DNA of 33,721 bases from Peptococcaceae bacterium BICA1-8. Lineage in GTDB: Bacteria; Bacillota; Peptococcia; Peptococcales; BICA1-8. The notes under the pieces are model-generated. The model was given only the letters and a program-made list of their open reading frames with translations, did no database searches and was not told the origin of the DNA. Positions 16,113 through 26,542 of the stretch are shown in pieces (positions within the stretch are counted from its first letter, which is position 1; every line of letters starts with the position of its first letter). The position numbers were made by a program, and so were the translations under genes. Location: NCBI GenBank assembly GCA_000802045.1, contig JUEF01000157.1:1-33721 (forward strand), given 5' to 3'.

Positions 16113-17018
16113 TTACTTATGGGTTATACATTTCCCTAAAAGCCCTTTTTCTATTAAAACAGAAACCAGGGTTTCACCCATGACTGCAGGTGTTTCGGCG
16201 ACTTTGATACCATTTTCATTCATAATTTTAATTTTTTCAGCGGCTGTCCCTTTACCACCGGAAATAATAGCTCCTGCGTGTCCCATGCGTTTTCCGGGAG
16301 GTGCAGTCTGTCCGCCAATGAAGCCAACCACGGGCTTAGTCATATTAGCTTTTACCCATTGTGCAGCTTCCTCTTCAGCAGTACCGCCAATTTCTCCAAT
16401 CATTATGACAGCATATGTATCCTCATCTTCATTGAAAAGCTTTAAAACATCGATAAAGTTGGTGCCGTTAACCGGATCCCCACCTATACCTACTGCCGTT
16501 GATTGACCAATACCGGCATTTGTTAGCTGATGAACTGCTTCATAGGTTAGGGTTCCTGAGCGGGATATTACTCCCACATGCCCTTTGCGATGTATGTAAC
16601 CAGGCATAATACCAATTTTGCATTCTTCGGGGGTAATAACACCCGGACAGTTAGGGCCAATCAAGCGGGTTTTCTTCCCTTCCATGTATCGTCTGACATT
16701 CACCATGTCCAGAACAGGAATACCTTCGGTAATACAAATAGCCAGGTCTAATTCCGCTTCTACCGCTTCCATAATCGCATCAGCAGCAAAAGCCGGTGGT
16801 ACATAAATGATGGAGACATTAGCTCCAGTTGCTTTAACAGCATCTACTACGGTATTAAATACCGGTACACCCTCAATTGTTGTTCCACCTTTACCTGGGG
16901 TTACTCCAGCAACAATTTTAGTGCCATATTCCAACATCTGTTGGGTATGAAAGAGCCCAACAGAACCAGTAATACCCTGAACCAGTACCTTAGTATCTTT
17001 ATTAATCAAAATACTCAT
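16113..17018 (-). CDS. sucD: Succinyl-CoA synthetase alpha subunit
   Basis: With SucC it interconverts succinyl-CoA and succinate plus nucleoside triphosphate (EC 6.2.1.5). The 301-residue subunit has the CoA-binding Rossmann start [23 protein letters not shown], and the phospho-histidine site GHAGA with His at 247. All are intact, so it should be active. AGGTGGTG precedes the ATG by 8 bases and sucC ends 15 bases upstream. The pair closes a five-gene run that begins with glucan-degrading enzymes. Confidence 0.95.
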   Translation of the reverse strand: MSILINKDTKVLVQGITGSVGLFHTQQMLEYGTKIVAGVTPGKGGTTIEGVPVFNTVVDAVKATGANVSIIYVPPAFAADAIMEAVEAELDLAICITEGIPVLDMVNVRRYMEGKKTRLIGPNCPGVITPEECKIGIMPGYIHRKGHVGVISRSGTLTYEAVHQLTNAGIGQSTAVGIGGDPVNGTNFIDVLKLFNEDEDTYAVIMIGEIGGTAEEEAAQWVKANMTKPVVGFIGGQTAPPGKRMGHAGAIISGGKGTAAEKIKIMNENGIKVAETPAVMGETLVSVLIEKGLLGKCITHK

Positions 17019-17033
17019 TTCTTGTCACCACCT

Positions 17034-18197
17034 TTACAGATTTAATAATGAGACAATTTTCTCCGCACCATCGGCCATGGAGTTAGCGGTTACTATGTTT
17101 AATCCTGAATTATTCAACATTTTTTTGCCTAATTCCACATTAGTTCCTTCCAAACGAACTACTAGCGGGAGCGCTAAACCTACTTGCTTAGTGGCCTCAA
17201 TAATACCTTCGGCAATAATATCACACTTCATGATTCCGCCAAAAATGTTTACAAAGATTCCTTTAACATTCTGATCAGAGAGGATAATTTTAAAGGCTTC
17301 TGTAACCTTTTGGGCTGTTGCTCCCCCTCCTACATCTAGGAAGTTTGCGGGGTCACCGCCATAATGTTTAATAATATCCATGGTAGCCATAGCTAGTCCC
17401 GCTCCATTAACCATGCAGCCTATGTTGCCATCTAGTGAAATATAGCTTAAGTCATATTCGGAGGCTGCAATCTCTTTGGGATCTTCTTCATCTAAGTCCC
17501 GGTAAGCTAAGATGTCCTTGTGACGATAAAGTGCATTGGAATCAAAATTGAATTTGGCATCCAGTGCCATTACATCACCATCACCGGTAACCACAAGGGG
17601 GTTAATCTCCGCAATGGAACAATCCTTTTCCACAAAAACCCGGTATAGGCCCAGCATAAATTTAACAGCCTTGCCCACTAATTCAGGAGGAATGTTGATA
17701 TTAAAAGCTAGACGGCGAGCCTGAAACCCTTGTAAGCCTACAACCGGATCAACTATTTCTTTATAAATCTTTTCCGGTGTATGCTCAGCTACTTCCTCAA
17801 TTTCTGTACCGCCTTCCTCAGAACCCATCATAACCACCCGGGAGGTTGACCGGTCTAAAACCATTCCTATATAGTATTCTTTTTTAATATTACAGCCCTC
17901 TTCAATGAGTAAGCGTTTAACCACTTTGCCTTCGGGACCAGTCTGATGGGTTACTAGGCATTTGCCAAGAATTTCACTGGCATAGGCCTGTACTTCCTCT
18001 AAATTTCGGGCTACCTTTACTCCTCCGGCCTTACCGCGACCTCCGGCATGAATTTGAGCTTTAACTACCGTTACGGCTGTACCAAGCCCTTTGGCAGCTT
18101 GTACTGCTTCTTCGACACTAAAGGCAACTTGTCCCTTAGGTACTGAAACATTGTATTTGCGTAGTATCTCTTTTCCTTGGTATTCATGAATATTCAT
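17034..18197 (-). CDS. sucC: Succinyl-CoA synthetase beta subunit
   Basis: The nucleotide- and succinate-binding subunit, 387 residues as usual for bacteria. It begins [17 protein letters not shown], has the ATP-grasp stretch [17 protein letters not shown] at about 44-60, the metal site region EINPLVV and the C-terminal [17 protein letters not shown] lies just before the ATG. It starts 12 bases after the glucokinase stop codon and is followed by sucD, so it is very likely co-transcribed with malQ and the glucokinase gene. Confidence 0.95.
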   Translation of the reverse strand: MNIHEYQGKEILRKYNVSVPKGQVAFSVEEAVQAAKGLGTAVTVVKAQIHAGGRGKAGGVKVARNLEEVQAYASEILGKCLVTHQTGPEGKVVKRLLIEEGCNIKKEYYIGMVLDRSTSRVVMMGSEEGGTEIEEVAEHTPEKIYKEIVDPVVGLQGFQARRLAFNINIPPELVGKAVKFMLGLYRVFVEKDCSIAEINPLVVTGDGDVMALDAKFNFDSNALYRHKDILAYRDLDEEDPKEIAASEYDLSYISLDGNIGCMVNGAGLAMATMDIIKHYGGDPANFLDVGGGATAQKVTEAFKIILSDQNVKGIFVNIFGGIMKCDIIAEGIIEATKQVGLALPLVVRLEGTNVELGKKMLNNSGLNIVTANSMADGAEKIVSLLNL

Positions 18198-18209
18198 TTT
18201 CTTCCTCCT

Positions 18210-19142
18210 TTACTCATTTAATTCACTTTCCTTTAAGAAGAGACTGGCTCCACCAACTAAACCTGCCTTATTACCTAATTCCGCTTTTCTAATTAGTAAT
18301 GTATCTTTAAAACTAGGAAAAACAAATTCTTTAACCATATCCTCTAACCCCTCGGTAAGCCCACTATCTAACTCAATAATTCCACCACCTAAGACAATAC
18401 ATTCCGGGTCAAAAATGTTAACTAAATTGGCTAACCCCAAAGCCAGATATTCTTTTACCTCCGTCATTATCTTTACCACCTGACAATCACCTGCCTGCCA
18501 GGCTTTAAATATATCCTGAATAGTATGTGGGGATATTGTGTATGTACCGGACTTACTTTTCTCAGCCACCCTTTTAACAATAGCAGATGCAGATACTAGT
18601 GTTTCCCAACAACCTTTTCCTCCACAGGAGCATTGGGGTCCATCCTTGATAAGTACCATGTGACCGGCTTCCGGTGCTAAACCTGAGTTGCCGGTAAAAA
18701 GCTTGTTGTCTAAAATAATAGCAGATCCGATTCCAGTTCCTATTATTATACAAATAATGTTATTTTGATTCCTTCCTGCTCCAAAAAAATACTCCCCTAA
18801 ACAAGCTGCATTGGCATCATTAATTAACCTTACCTCTAGCCCAGTAGACTCTTCGATAATTTTACCTATGGCTATGTTTCTCCAATTAAGGTTTGGGCTA
18901 TAAATACAGACTCCAGCTTTATTATCGATAGAACCGGCTAAAGCAATTCCAATACCATTTATTAATTTTTGCCCTTGATAGGATTGAATTAAGGTGTTTA
19001 TGGCGGCAAGGACATGGTCAGGTCCTTGATGGGAGTTAGTTGGTATAGTTTGAAAACTTTTTATGCCCCCCCACTGATTAACTATACCGGCTTTAATCGA
19101 GGTTCCTCCTATATCTAGCCCCAATATATAGTTATCCTCCAT
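18210..19142 (-). CDS. ROK-family glucokinase
   Basis: This enzyme would phosphorylate the free glucose released by MalQ and the GH13 enzyme. From the ATG at 19142 it is 310 residues. It has the phosphate-binding start GLDIGGTSIKAGIV, the catalytic NDANAACLGE (Asp about 109), GTGIGSAII and the ROK zinc site with His about 161 in EAGHMVL and cysteines in CSCGGKGCWE at about 171-180. Four codons upstream another ATG directly follows the malQ stop; the inner ATG was preferred because GAGG lies six bases before it. ROK kinases also act on other sugars, so glucose specificity is inferred from the context. Confidence 0.88.
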   Translation of the reverse strand: MEDNYILGLDIGGTSIKAGIVNQWGGIKSFQTIPTNSHQGPDHVLAAINTLIQSYQGQKLINGIGIALAGSIDNKAGVCIYSPNLNWRNIAIGKIIEESTGLEVRLINDANAACLGEYFFGAGRNQNNIICIIIGTGIGSAIILDNKLFTGNSGLAPEAGHMVLIKDGPQCSCGGKGCWETLVSASAIVKRVAEKSKSGTYTISPHTIQDIFKAWQAGDCQVVKIMTEVKEYLALGLANLVNIFDPECIVLGGGIIELDSGLTEGLEDMVKEFVFPSFKDTLLIRKAELGNKAGLVGGASLFLKESELNE

Positions 19143-19154
19143 GCTACACCTCAT

Positions 19155-20651
19155 TTACCTATTATAAGCCTGTACTAATTGTTCTAGTCTTGTTTCTATC
19201 TCTTTAGTTAAAACTCCTTTTTTAAACCTCCAATTCCAATTGTTGCCTAAGGTCCCAGGATAATTCATCCGTGCTGAGCTATCTAAACAAAGTATATCCT
19301 GCAGAGGTATTATTGCTATAACTGAATTGGACTGTAGGGCTAAATCAATAAAGCGCCAACAAGCTTCGTCTGCATTCATATTTGGGTATATACCCAAATT
19401 GTCTGCTAACATTTTTTGTACTATATTTTTTTCTAGACTATGCTTTTTAAACCAGCCCAATATAGTATCATTATCATGGGTCCCCGTATAAACTACTGAA
19501 TTATATTCAAAATTAAGGGGTAAAACCAGCTCTTGGGTGGTATCTTCTAAAATAAATTGCAGTATTTTCATTCCAGGGAAGCCAAACTTATTCTTTAATT
19601 GTTCCACTTCTGAGGTTATAATTCCCAAATCCTCAGCAATAATCGGCATTTCCCCAAAGTTTTTTTCCAGGGCAGAAAAAAAGCTTTCCCCTGGCCCCTT
19701 TACCCACTTACCATTAATAGCGGTTTCCTCACCAAAAGGAATCTCCCAGTAAGCCTCAAAGCCTCGAAAATGATCTAATCGAACAAAATCCACCAAGCTG
19801 AAAATAGTAATAAATCTTTGCCTCCACCATTTATACCCATCTTGTTCCATGCGAGCCCAATCATAATGGGGATTGCCCCAGAGTTGACCGGTTTTACTAA
19901 AGTAGTCGGGTGGGACTCCTGCAACATTAAGTGGGTTTTGGGCTTCATCCAAACAGAACAAATGGGGATTTGCCCAGACATCGGAACTATCCAAAGCTAC
20001 AAAAATGGGAATATCCCCAATTATTTTTATACCTTTTAAATTAGTATACTCTTTTAATTCCAGCCACTGGCTGAAAAACTTAAATTGTAAAAACTTCTGA
20101 TATTGAATTTCATCCTGCAATAAAGCTCTATACCGGTTTAAAGCTGCTTCGTCTCTTTTAGCGACTAATTTATCCCACTGGTTCCAGCTAGAACCTCCAA
20201 AATAATTTTTCAATGCCATAAATAAAGAATAATTTTCTAACCACAGGATATTATCTTTTTCGAAATTCAGATACGTATTACACTTATCTGCTTCGAACTT
20301 CTTAAATGCAGTTCTAAGTAATTCATCCTTATATACTCTTGCTTTCTCAAATTCTACTATACTTTCACTATATTGGGGAATGCTTTCTATATCTTTAATT
20401 TCTAAAAGCCCATCTTGAATTAGTTTATCTGGGCTAATTAAGAGAGGGTTTCCTGCAAAAGCCGAAAAAGCTTGGTACGGGGATTCTCCAAACCCGGGAG
20501 GATTAAACGGTAATACTTGCCAATATTTTTGTCCGCTATTATTTAAAAAATCCACAAATTTATAGGCTTCTTGGCCTAAATCCCCTATTCCATAGTTACC
20601 GGGTAATGATGTAGGATGTAATAAAACCCCAGCGCCCTTTATTAGTTTCAT
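19155..20651 (-). CDS. malQ: 4-alpha-glucanotransferase (amylomaltase)
   Basis: MalQ disproportionates short maltodextrins, releasing glucose and building longer chains suited to phosphorylase (EC 2.4.1.25, GH77). At 498 residues it has the standard length. Landmarks are GVLLHPTSLPGNYGIGDLG at the start, GDIPIFVALDSSDVW at 212-226, the nucleophile Asp293 in RLDHFRGFEAYWE, the acid/base Glu340 in AEDLG, and THDND at 391-395. AGGA precedes the ATG. It lies 19 bases after the GH13 gene and abuts the glucokinase gene, so the three are one transcription unit with sucCD. Confidence 0.95.
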   Translation of the reverse strand: MKLIKGAGVLLHPTSLPGNYGIGDLGQEAYKFVDFLNNSGQKYWQVLPFNPPGFGESPYQAFSAFAGNPLLISPDKLIQDGLLEIKDIESIPQYSESIVEFEKARVYKDELLRTAFKKFEADKCNTYLNFEKDNILWLENYSLFMALKNYFGGSSWNQWDKLVAKRDEAALNRYRALLQDEIQYQKFLQFKFFSQWLELKEYTNLKGIKIIGDIPIFVALDSSDVWANPHLFCLDEAQNPLNVAGVPPDYFSKTGQLWGNPHYDWARMEQDGYKWWRQRFITIFSLVDFVRLDHFRGFEAYWEIPFGEETAINGKWVKGPGESFFSALEKNFGEMPIIAEDLGIITSEVEQLKNKFGFPGMKILQFILEDTTQELVLPLNFEYNSVVYTGTHDNDTILGWFKKHSLEKNIVQKMLADNLGIYPNMNADEACWRFIDLALQSNSVIAIIPLQDILCLDSSARMNYPGTLGNNWNWRFKKGVLTKEIETRLEQLVQAYNR

Positions 20652-20670
20652 TTTTATTCCTCACAGTTTA

Positions 20671-22641
20671 TTAGATAATGTTTTTTAGTAATAACTTTCC
20701 TTCCAGAGGATTGAGCTTTAAGCTCAAGAATCCATCCTTTACGTCAAAGCGACTATTTTCTTCCAGCACATTGTATAGACTGCAGTCTGATACGTGGGTA
20801 CCCATATCTAGGGTAATTTCCATGTCGCTATTCATACTTCGATTTACTATAAGGACAGCTAAATTGTTATCCTTACTCTGGTTAAATACATCTCTACCAG
20901 CTTTTATTATTCTTAGATAACCAAATACATCCTTATCGATATTTAGGGGAGACCATACCCCGGTTTTGAAAACATCATATTTATTTCTTATGGATATTAT
21001 TTTTTGATACCAGCTTAAAATATCCTGATCCTCTTTCCCCCAAGGGTAAGGTCCTCTGTTTAAGGGATCTTTATATCCTGCCAGCCCTGCTTCATCTCCG
21101 TAATATATACATGGAACTCCCGGAAAGGTCATTTGTATTAAAGCAAATAATTTTAGTCTTTTACTGGCTAAATTCCTCTGAGAGGGAGTTAATTTATAAT
21201 TAGCCACTTCCTCCTGTGATAAAAACTCTTCCTGGGGAGCATCTCCTAAAACCGTGAGAATCCTCGGTACATCATGACTACCTATTAGGTTCATGTTGGC
21301 ATAGAAATTATGTATTGGGTAATTTTCACTGATGCTTAATAAAGCCAGGCTCGTTTCATAGGCATTTCGCTGTCCGGTAAAAAACCCCAGCATTATCTCT
21401 CGGAAAGGATAATTCATTACCGAATCTAATTCTTCACCTAGGAAATACTCCCTCAGCTTTTGATAGCTAGCCTTACGGGAAGCATCCTCCCACACTTCGC
21501 CAATTAAAACAGACTCAGAATCTATAGCTTTCATAGCACCTCTAATTTCTTTTATAAACTCATCGGGTAATTCATCAGCTACATCTAAGCGCCAGCCTTT
21601 AGCCCCCATTTTCAGCCAATATTTAATAACACTATTATCAGCATGGATGATAAAATCTCTATAAGAAGGCTCCATTTCATTAATATTTGGTAAGGTATCA
21701 ATACCCCACCAGCAGTGATACTCATTACAAATTCTTTGATTTTGAAAGGAATACCAGGGAAAATATGGTGACTCTTCGGATTGAAAGGCACCGAGGCTGT
21801 CATAAGTACCTTCCTTGTTAAAATAGATACTGTCGCTGCCAGTATGACTAAAGACGCCGTCTAAAATGATATTCATACCGATTTCTTGAGCCTTTAGGCA
21901 TAAGGTTTTAAAGGTTTCATTATCACCAAACATAGGATCAATCTTTTTATAATCTGCTGTATCATACTTATGATTACTAGGTGCTTCAAAAATGGGGTTA
22001 AGGTAAAGAATATTAATCCCTAACTCCTTTAAGTAGGGAAGCTTTTTAATAATGCCTAATAAATTCCCACCATAAATATCATAACCCTGAATTTCACCTG
22101 TTTTTTCATTTATACGGTAAGGTTTTACAGCTTCCTCCCAGGCAGGATAGTGATATTCATATTTATTTTCCTTTTTGTTGGTTATTTTTTGGTCTTCATT
22201 ACCATTAAAAAACCTATCTATAAATATTTGATACATTACAGATTCTCTAAACCAGTGAGGAGTATCGGCACCTTCCTTATAGACAGTGATCTGATAAGAA
22301 AGTGGTTCCCATTCCTGTGTAACCCCTATACCTCCATAGTTTGTTAAATTTCCATAATAATATTTCTTCCCATCTACATATATAATAAAAAAATACCATA
22401 GCTGCAGCGGTTTCGATGGTGCCTTAATTTTTTTCTCGTAGATTCTTCTATTTTCTTGATTTTCTAATAGCTGCATCTCCAATTCTTCTTCGTTATCCTC
22501 TATCCATAACCGCAAAACAACTTTATCCACAGGCTTCAGCACTTCAATCTTTAATAATACCTCTTGGTTGCATGTAACAGAACCAAAAGGACTTCGATAA
22601 AAAATATCATGTGAATTATGAAAAATCCAATCAGTATACAA
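20671..22641 (-). CDS. GH13 alpha-glycosidase, neopullulanase/cyclomaltodextrinase type
   Basis: A 656-residue intracellular (no signal peptide) alpha-amylase-family enzyme. Residues 1-125 form an N-terminal beta domain like that of cyclomaltodextrinases. The barrel follows with DGVFSH at 261-266, nucleophile Asp353 in GWRLDVADEL, acid/base Glu382 in LIGEVWEDA and Asp457 in GSHDVPR, so it should be active. A C-terminal beta domain ends the protein. The start is TTG at 22641 after a GGTGGGG site. It heads the run malQ, glucokinase, sucC, sucD and likely trims maltodextrins or cyclic glucans from the storage polymer. The exact bond specificity cannot be read from sequence. Confidence 0.9.
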   Translation of the reverse strand: MYTDWIFHNSHDIFYRSPFGSVTCNQEVLLKIEVLKPVDKVVLRLWIEDNEEELEMQLLENQENRRIYEKKIKAPSKPLQLWYFFIIYVDGKKYYYGNLTNYGGIGVTQEWEPLSYQITVYKEGADTPHWFRESVMYQIFIDRFFNGNEDQKITNKKENKYEYHYPAWEEAVKPYRINEKTGEIQGYDIYGGNLLGIIKKLPYLKELGINILYLNPIFEAPSNHKYDTADYKKIDPMFGDNETFKTLCLKAQEIGMNIILDGVFSHTGSDSIYFNKEGTYDSLGAFQSEESPYFPWYSFQNQRICNEYHCWWGIDTLPNINEMEPSYRDFIIHADNSVIKYWLKMGAKGWRLDVADELPDEFIKEIRGAMKAIDSESVLIGEVWEDASRKASYQKLREYFLGEELDSVMNYPFREIMLGFFTGQRNAYETSLALLSISENYPIHNFYANMNLIGSHDVPRILTVLGDAPQEEFLSQEEVANYKLTPSQRNLASKRLKLFALIQMTFPGVPCIYYGDEAGLAGYKDPLNRGPYPWGKEDQDILSWYQKIISIRNKYDVFKTGVWSPLNIDKDVFGYLRIIKAGRDVFNQSKDNNLAVLIVNRSMNSDMEITLDMGTHVSDCSLYNVLEENSRFDVKDGFLSLKLNPLEGKLLLKNII

Positions 22642-22784
22642 AAAATATCCCCACCTATCTTCTAGCCCATATTATTTTTTTGAATCTTTATGGGTTTTTT
22701 TAAAGCTTTTTGGAAATAAATAATGTCTATAAGACATTTTATCACAAAGAGAAAAAAATTATTAATTGGATAGGAGAATAGAAA

Positions 22785-23189
22785 ATGCTTCATATGGAAC
22801 CTGATTACTATTTGCCCAATAAATACGGAGAGACCTTTATTGTTTTGATGATTCGAGATCCTCAAAATATATTTGCCTACTGGGAGGTAGCAGAAAGCAG
22901 TGTTAATGAAATCGTTGATTCAAGCTTAGCTATTCGCCTATCATGGCCTGATTATAAGGAAATAATAACTATTAATGACCATGCCGAAAGCTGGTACATC
23001 TCCGTGGGAAATAGAGGTATTCCCCTCTTTGGCGAATTAGGAATAGTTTTGGCGGACAATACATTTATTACTTTAGCAGTATCTAATCGATTACAAAGTT
23101 ATTTATCATTTAATTATTTATCTAATAATAATTTAGACAATCCCCTCCAAAGAACTCTTAATAGTTGGCAGCCGGGGGTTTCTTCCTAA
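22785..23189 (+). CDS. DUF4912 domain protein
   Basis: A 134-residue protein with the DUF4912 pattern: IVLMIRDPQNIFAYWEV at about 19-35, followed by SWYISVGNRG and FGELGIVL. The domain looks like an immunoglobulin-type beta sandwich and in Firmicutes is often encoded beside GH57 branching enzymes, so a glucan-binding or enzyme-docking role is plausible but unproven. AGGAGA lies about 8 bases before the ATG. It is the first gene of a plus-strand run with the branching enzyme and phosphorylase and is divergent from the GH13 gene, with 143 bases between them for promoters. Confidence 0.8.
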   Translation: MLHMEPDYYLPNKYGETFIVLMIRDPQNIFAYWEVAESSVNEIVDSSLAIRLSWPDYKEIITINDHAESWYISVGNRGIPLFGELGIVLADNTFITLAVSNRLQSYLSFNYLSNNNLDNPLQRTLNSWQPGVSS

Positions 23190-23228
23190 AAAAAGTACTA
23201 TGCAATAGTAAGAAAGGATTGATTTCTA

Positions 23229-24812
23229 TTGGAACAAGGGTTTCTCGCTCTCGTTTTGCATAATCACTTACCCTTTATTAGGCATCCTGAGCATGCTGAG
23301 TTTTTAGAAGAACGCTGGCTATTTGAAGCCACCTTAGAAACATATTTACCCCTTTTGCAGACATTAGAACAACTTCATATGGATGGTGTAGATTTCAAAA
23401 TCACCTTATCCTTTTCCCCATCCCTCTTAACCATGCTTAACGACCCGCTTTTACAAAATAGATTTCAAAGACACATGGAAAAACTACTGGAATTGGGAGA
23501 GAAAGAGATTAATCGCACACGAGGGTTAGCAGAAAACAGTTTAGCAGAAATGTATAAGACCAAAATCTCTAAAATGCTGCAATTCTATCACGACCGTTGT
23601 CAGGGCAATATTATTAACATACTAAGGGACTTAAATTCCACAGGGAAAATTGAATTAATAACCTGTGCGGCTACCCATGGCTTTCTCCCATTTATGGAAA
23701 AAGAGGCAGTTGAAGTACAAATTGCAACAGCTATAAACGTTTTTCAAAAGCTATTTTACTTTACACCACAAGGGATGTGGTTGCCGGAATGTGCTTATAT
23801 CCCGGGGCTGGAGGAAGTCTTAAATAAATATGGAATAAGGTATTTTTTCCTAGATACCCACGGCATTGTCTATGCTAATCCGCCTAGTTATAACCACAGC
23901 GTATACGCACCCATCCAATGCCCAAATGGAGTCATAGCTTTCGGCCGTGATCCTGAATCCTCAAAGCAAGTATGGAGTAAAGATGAAGGCTATCCAGGGG
24001 ATTTTAATTATCGGGAATATTACCGCGATATAGGCTATGATCTCCCTTTAGACTATATTTCCAATTTTATCCATCCCGATGGGATAAGATTAAATACCGG
24101 CTTCAAGTATTATAAAATAACAGGTAAAAGCGATTATAAAGAACTTTATAACCCTTGGTGCGCTGGAGAAAAAGCAGCGGAGCATGCGGGGAATTTTATT
24201 TTCAATAGAGAAAAGCAAATAGAGCACTTAAATTCTTTTATGGATAGAAAGCCGCTAATAGTAGCACCCTTTGATGGTGAACTATTTGGTCACTGGTGGT
24301 TTGAAGGGCCTGTATGGTTAGATATGTTATTTAGAAAAATCTATTATGATCAAGATAAAATAAAAACTGTTTTGCCCAGCCAATACCTAACTATGTACCC
24401 AGATAATCATATTGCCCAACCCGCTATGTCTAGTTGGGGCGATAAAGGATATTTTGAAGTATGGCTTAATGGAAGTAATGATTGGATCTATAGACATTTA
24501 CATAAAGCTTCTAAGTACATGGGAGAATTAGCTAATGATTATCCCTCTGCAACAGGATTAGAAAGAAGTGCTTTAGAGCAGGCAGCTCGCGAACTTCTTT
24601 TAGCACAAGCTAGTGACTGGGCTTTTATAATTAAAACAAACACAATGGTAGAATATGCTAAAAAAAGAACTATAGACCATCTCGGGAGGTTTTTTAAAAT
24701 ATACCATGACTTTAAAAATAAGCAAATCGATTCTAACTGGTTAGACAATATTAGCGCAAAAAATAATATTTTTCCGGAAATTGATTATACTTTATATGCT
24801 TCCAACAAATAA
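23229..24812 (+). CDS. GH57 1,4-alpha-glucan branching enzyme (DUF1957 type)
   Basis: The protein would make alpha-1,6 branches in a glycogen-like polymer (EC 2.4.1.18). Its 527 residues carry the GH57 motifs: HNHLPFIRHPE at 11-21, WLPECAY with nucleophile Glu187, and PFDGELFGHWWFEGP with Asp349 as acid/base. The C-terminal helical domain typical of GH57 branching enzymes is present. The start is TTG at 23229 after AAAGGA. It lies between the DUF4912 gene and the phosphorylase gene. Other GH57 members are amylases or alpha-galactosidases, but the HNHLPF start with WLPEC and the length point to the branching enzyme. Confidence 0.88.
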   Translation: MEQGFLALVLHNHLPFIRHPEHAEFLEERWLFEATLETYLPLLQTLEQLHMDGVDFKITLSFSPSLLTMLNDPLLQNRFQRHMEKLLELGEKEINRTRGLAENSLAEMYKTKISKMLQFYHDRCQGNIINILRDLNSTGKIELITCAATHGFLPFMEKEAVEVQIATAINVFQKLFYFTPQGMWLPECAYIPGLEEVLNKYGIRYFFLDTHGIVYANPPSYNHSVYAPIQCPNGVIAFGRDPESSKQVWSKDEGYPGDFNYREYYRDIGYDLPLDYISNFIHPDGIRLNTGFKYYKITGKSDYKELYNPWCAGEKAAEHAGNFIFNREKQIEHLNSFMDRKPLIVAPFDGELFGHWWFEGPVWLDMLFRKIYYDQDKIKTVLPSQYLTMYPDNHIAQPAMSSWGDKGYFEVWLNGSNDWIYRHLHKASKYMGELANDYPSATGLERSALEQAARELLLAQASDWAFIIKTNTMVEYAKKRTIDHLGRFFKIYHDFKNKQIDSNWLDNISAKNNIFPEIDYTLYASNK

Positions 24813-24840
24813 TATAGAAAAAAACACTAGGGGGATTACT

Positions 24841-26535
24841 TTGGAAAATAAAGGACTACCTAAAGTAGCTTATTTTTGTATGGAATTTGGTTTAGATGAC
24901 AATTTGCCTATATTCTCTGGGGGCTTGGGAATACTAGCTGGAGATTACCTGAAAGCGGCAAAGGACCTGGATTTACCTATAATAGGCATGGGGATATTAT
25001 GGCGCAAGGATTATACAACTCAACTCATCGGTGAAGACGGCTATCCCTATGATCTATATCCTAGTCATAGCTTTGAAAACTTGGTTGATACCAATATTAC
25101 TGTAAACTGCCGGGTCAGAGGTGCCGATGTTAGCTGTAAAGTATGGAAGGTAGAAGCTTATCAAAATGTCACCTTGTACCTATTAGATACAGATTTGGGC
25201 AGGAGTGAACAGGATTGGATAACTCAGAAACTCTATGGAGGGGTGGATCAGGATAGGGTTGCCCAGGAGATTATCCTAGGAATCGCCGGTATCAGGGCTC
25301 TTAGGGCATTAAACTTAGATATTGATATCTATCACTTTAATGAAGGCCATGCAGTATTTGGTGGATTAGAACTAATTAAAGAAAAAATGGATAATGATGG
25401 TCTGTCCTTCGATGAAGCTTGGGAGAAGACTAAAAAAGAAGTGGTGTTTACCACCCATACACCTGTTGAAGCAGGTAATGAAACCCATGATCTCGGGTTA
25501 TTAATGTTTATGGAAGCACACAATGGCTTCTCAGAGCAACAATTAGAGTTATTGGGAGGTAATCCTTTTAATATGACTGTCGCCGCCCTCCGTCTTTCCT
25601 ATCGGGCAAATGCTGTTTCTCAGCTCCATGGCCAAACCGCCCGTAGGATGTGGGAAGAAATCCCAGGAGTTGCCCAAATTGCAGCAATAACCAATGGAGT
25701 ACATGTGGGAACCTGGCAAAACAGTAATATTAGAGCTGCTTTTGAAAAAGGCAACAATTTATGGGTCGAACACATCGAAGCCAAGTACAAATTGATTGCT
25801 TATATTAATGAGAAAAATCATGTTAATTTTAATCCCAATGTTTTAACAATAGGTTTTGCCAGAAGAGCAGCGGCCTACAAACGTGGCGAGCTGATATTTA
25901 AGAGGCTGGATATTTTAGGCCAATTATTAGAACAAGGTCAAATCCAATTAGTATATTCCGGTAAAGCTCATCCTAATGACCATGAAGGCAAAAAGATAAT
26001 ACAAGAGATAGTAAATATTAGTAAAAAATACCCCAATATAGTGTTTCTGGAAAATTATAATATGCACATAGCAAAGCTCATGGTTCAGGGTTGTGATGTT
26101 TGGCTTAATAATCCCTTAAGGCCGATGGAAGCCAGTGGAACATCTGGTATGAAAGCGGCACTAAATGGAGTTTTAAGTATAAGTGTTATCGATGGTTGGG
26201 TGGGTGAAGCTGTAAAACACCAAGAAAGCGGGTGGCTTCTAGATAAAGTTTGGAGTAAAAATAAAGACGCAGGAGATCAAAATCAGCAGGATCTTGAAGC
26301 CTTCTATGAAGTATTATTAAATGAGGTAATCCCTACTTTTTATAATGATCAAGATCGTTGGGTAAATATGATGAGATCAAGCATCAAAATGGGTATTAAA
26401 AAACTAACATCTCAAAGGATGGCTAAGGAGTACTATCATCACCTTTACAATAAAGCTTATGCATCTAAAAATCACCTTTATGCCATTCCGGAAAGTTTTA
26501 AACAATATGATTTTACTAATCCTACAAATCCGTAA
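24841..26535 (+). CDS. glgP: Alpha-glucan phosphorylase (GT35, short form)
   Basis: The enzyme cleaves the polymer with phosphate, releasing glucose-1-phosphate, with pyridoxal phosphate on a lysine. From the TTG at 24841, which follows an AGGGGG site by 7 bases, the protein has 564 residues. This matches the short phosphorylases of thermophiles and archaea rather than the 800-residue E. coli type. Landmarks are CMEFGLDDNLPIFSGGLG at the start, HFNEGHA, TTHTPVEAGNE, and the cofactor region RPMEASGTSGMKAALNG with the lysine near 438. The gene starts 28 bases after the branching-enzyme stop. Confidence 0.92.
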   Translation: MENKGLPKVAYFCMEFGLDDNLPIFSGGLGILAGDYLKAAKDLDLPIIGMGILWRKDYTTQLIGEDGYPYDLYPSHSFENLVDTNITVNCRVRGADVSCKVWKVEAYQNVTLYLLDTDLGRSEQDWITQKLYGGVDQDRVAQEIILGIAGIRALRALNLDIDIYHFNEGHAVFGGLELIKEKMDNDGLSFDEAWEKTKKEVVFTTHTPVEAGNETHDLGLLMFMEAHNGFSEQQLELLGGNPFNMTVAALRLSYRANAVSQLHGQTARRMWEEIPGVAQIAAITNGVHVGTWQNSNIRAAFEKGNNLWVEHIEAKYKLIAYINEKNHVNFNPNVLTIGFARRAAAYKRGELIFKRLDILGQLLEQGQIQLVYSGKAHPNDHEGKKIIQEIVNISKKYPNIVFLENYNMHIAKLMVQGCDVWLNNPLRPMEASGTSGMKAALNGVLSISVIDGWVGEAVKHQESGWLLDKVWSKNKDAGDQNQQDLEAFYEVLLNEVIPTFYNDQDRWVNMMRSSIKMGIKKLTSQRMAKEYYHHLYNKAYASKNHLYAIPESFKQYDFTNPTNP

Positions 26536-26542
26536 AGAATAG

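Noticed and set aside
16048-16506. 152-codon plus-strand frame opposite sucD
   Set aside because: It begins in the terminator hairpin and is antisense to conserved sucD codons.
24781-24840. Extra 20 N-terminal residues for the glucan phosphorylase
   Set aside because: They overlap the end of the branching-enzyme gene; the TTG at 24841 has an AGGGGG site at good distance and starts right at the family's conserved N-terminus.
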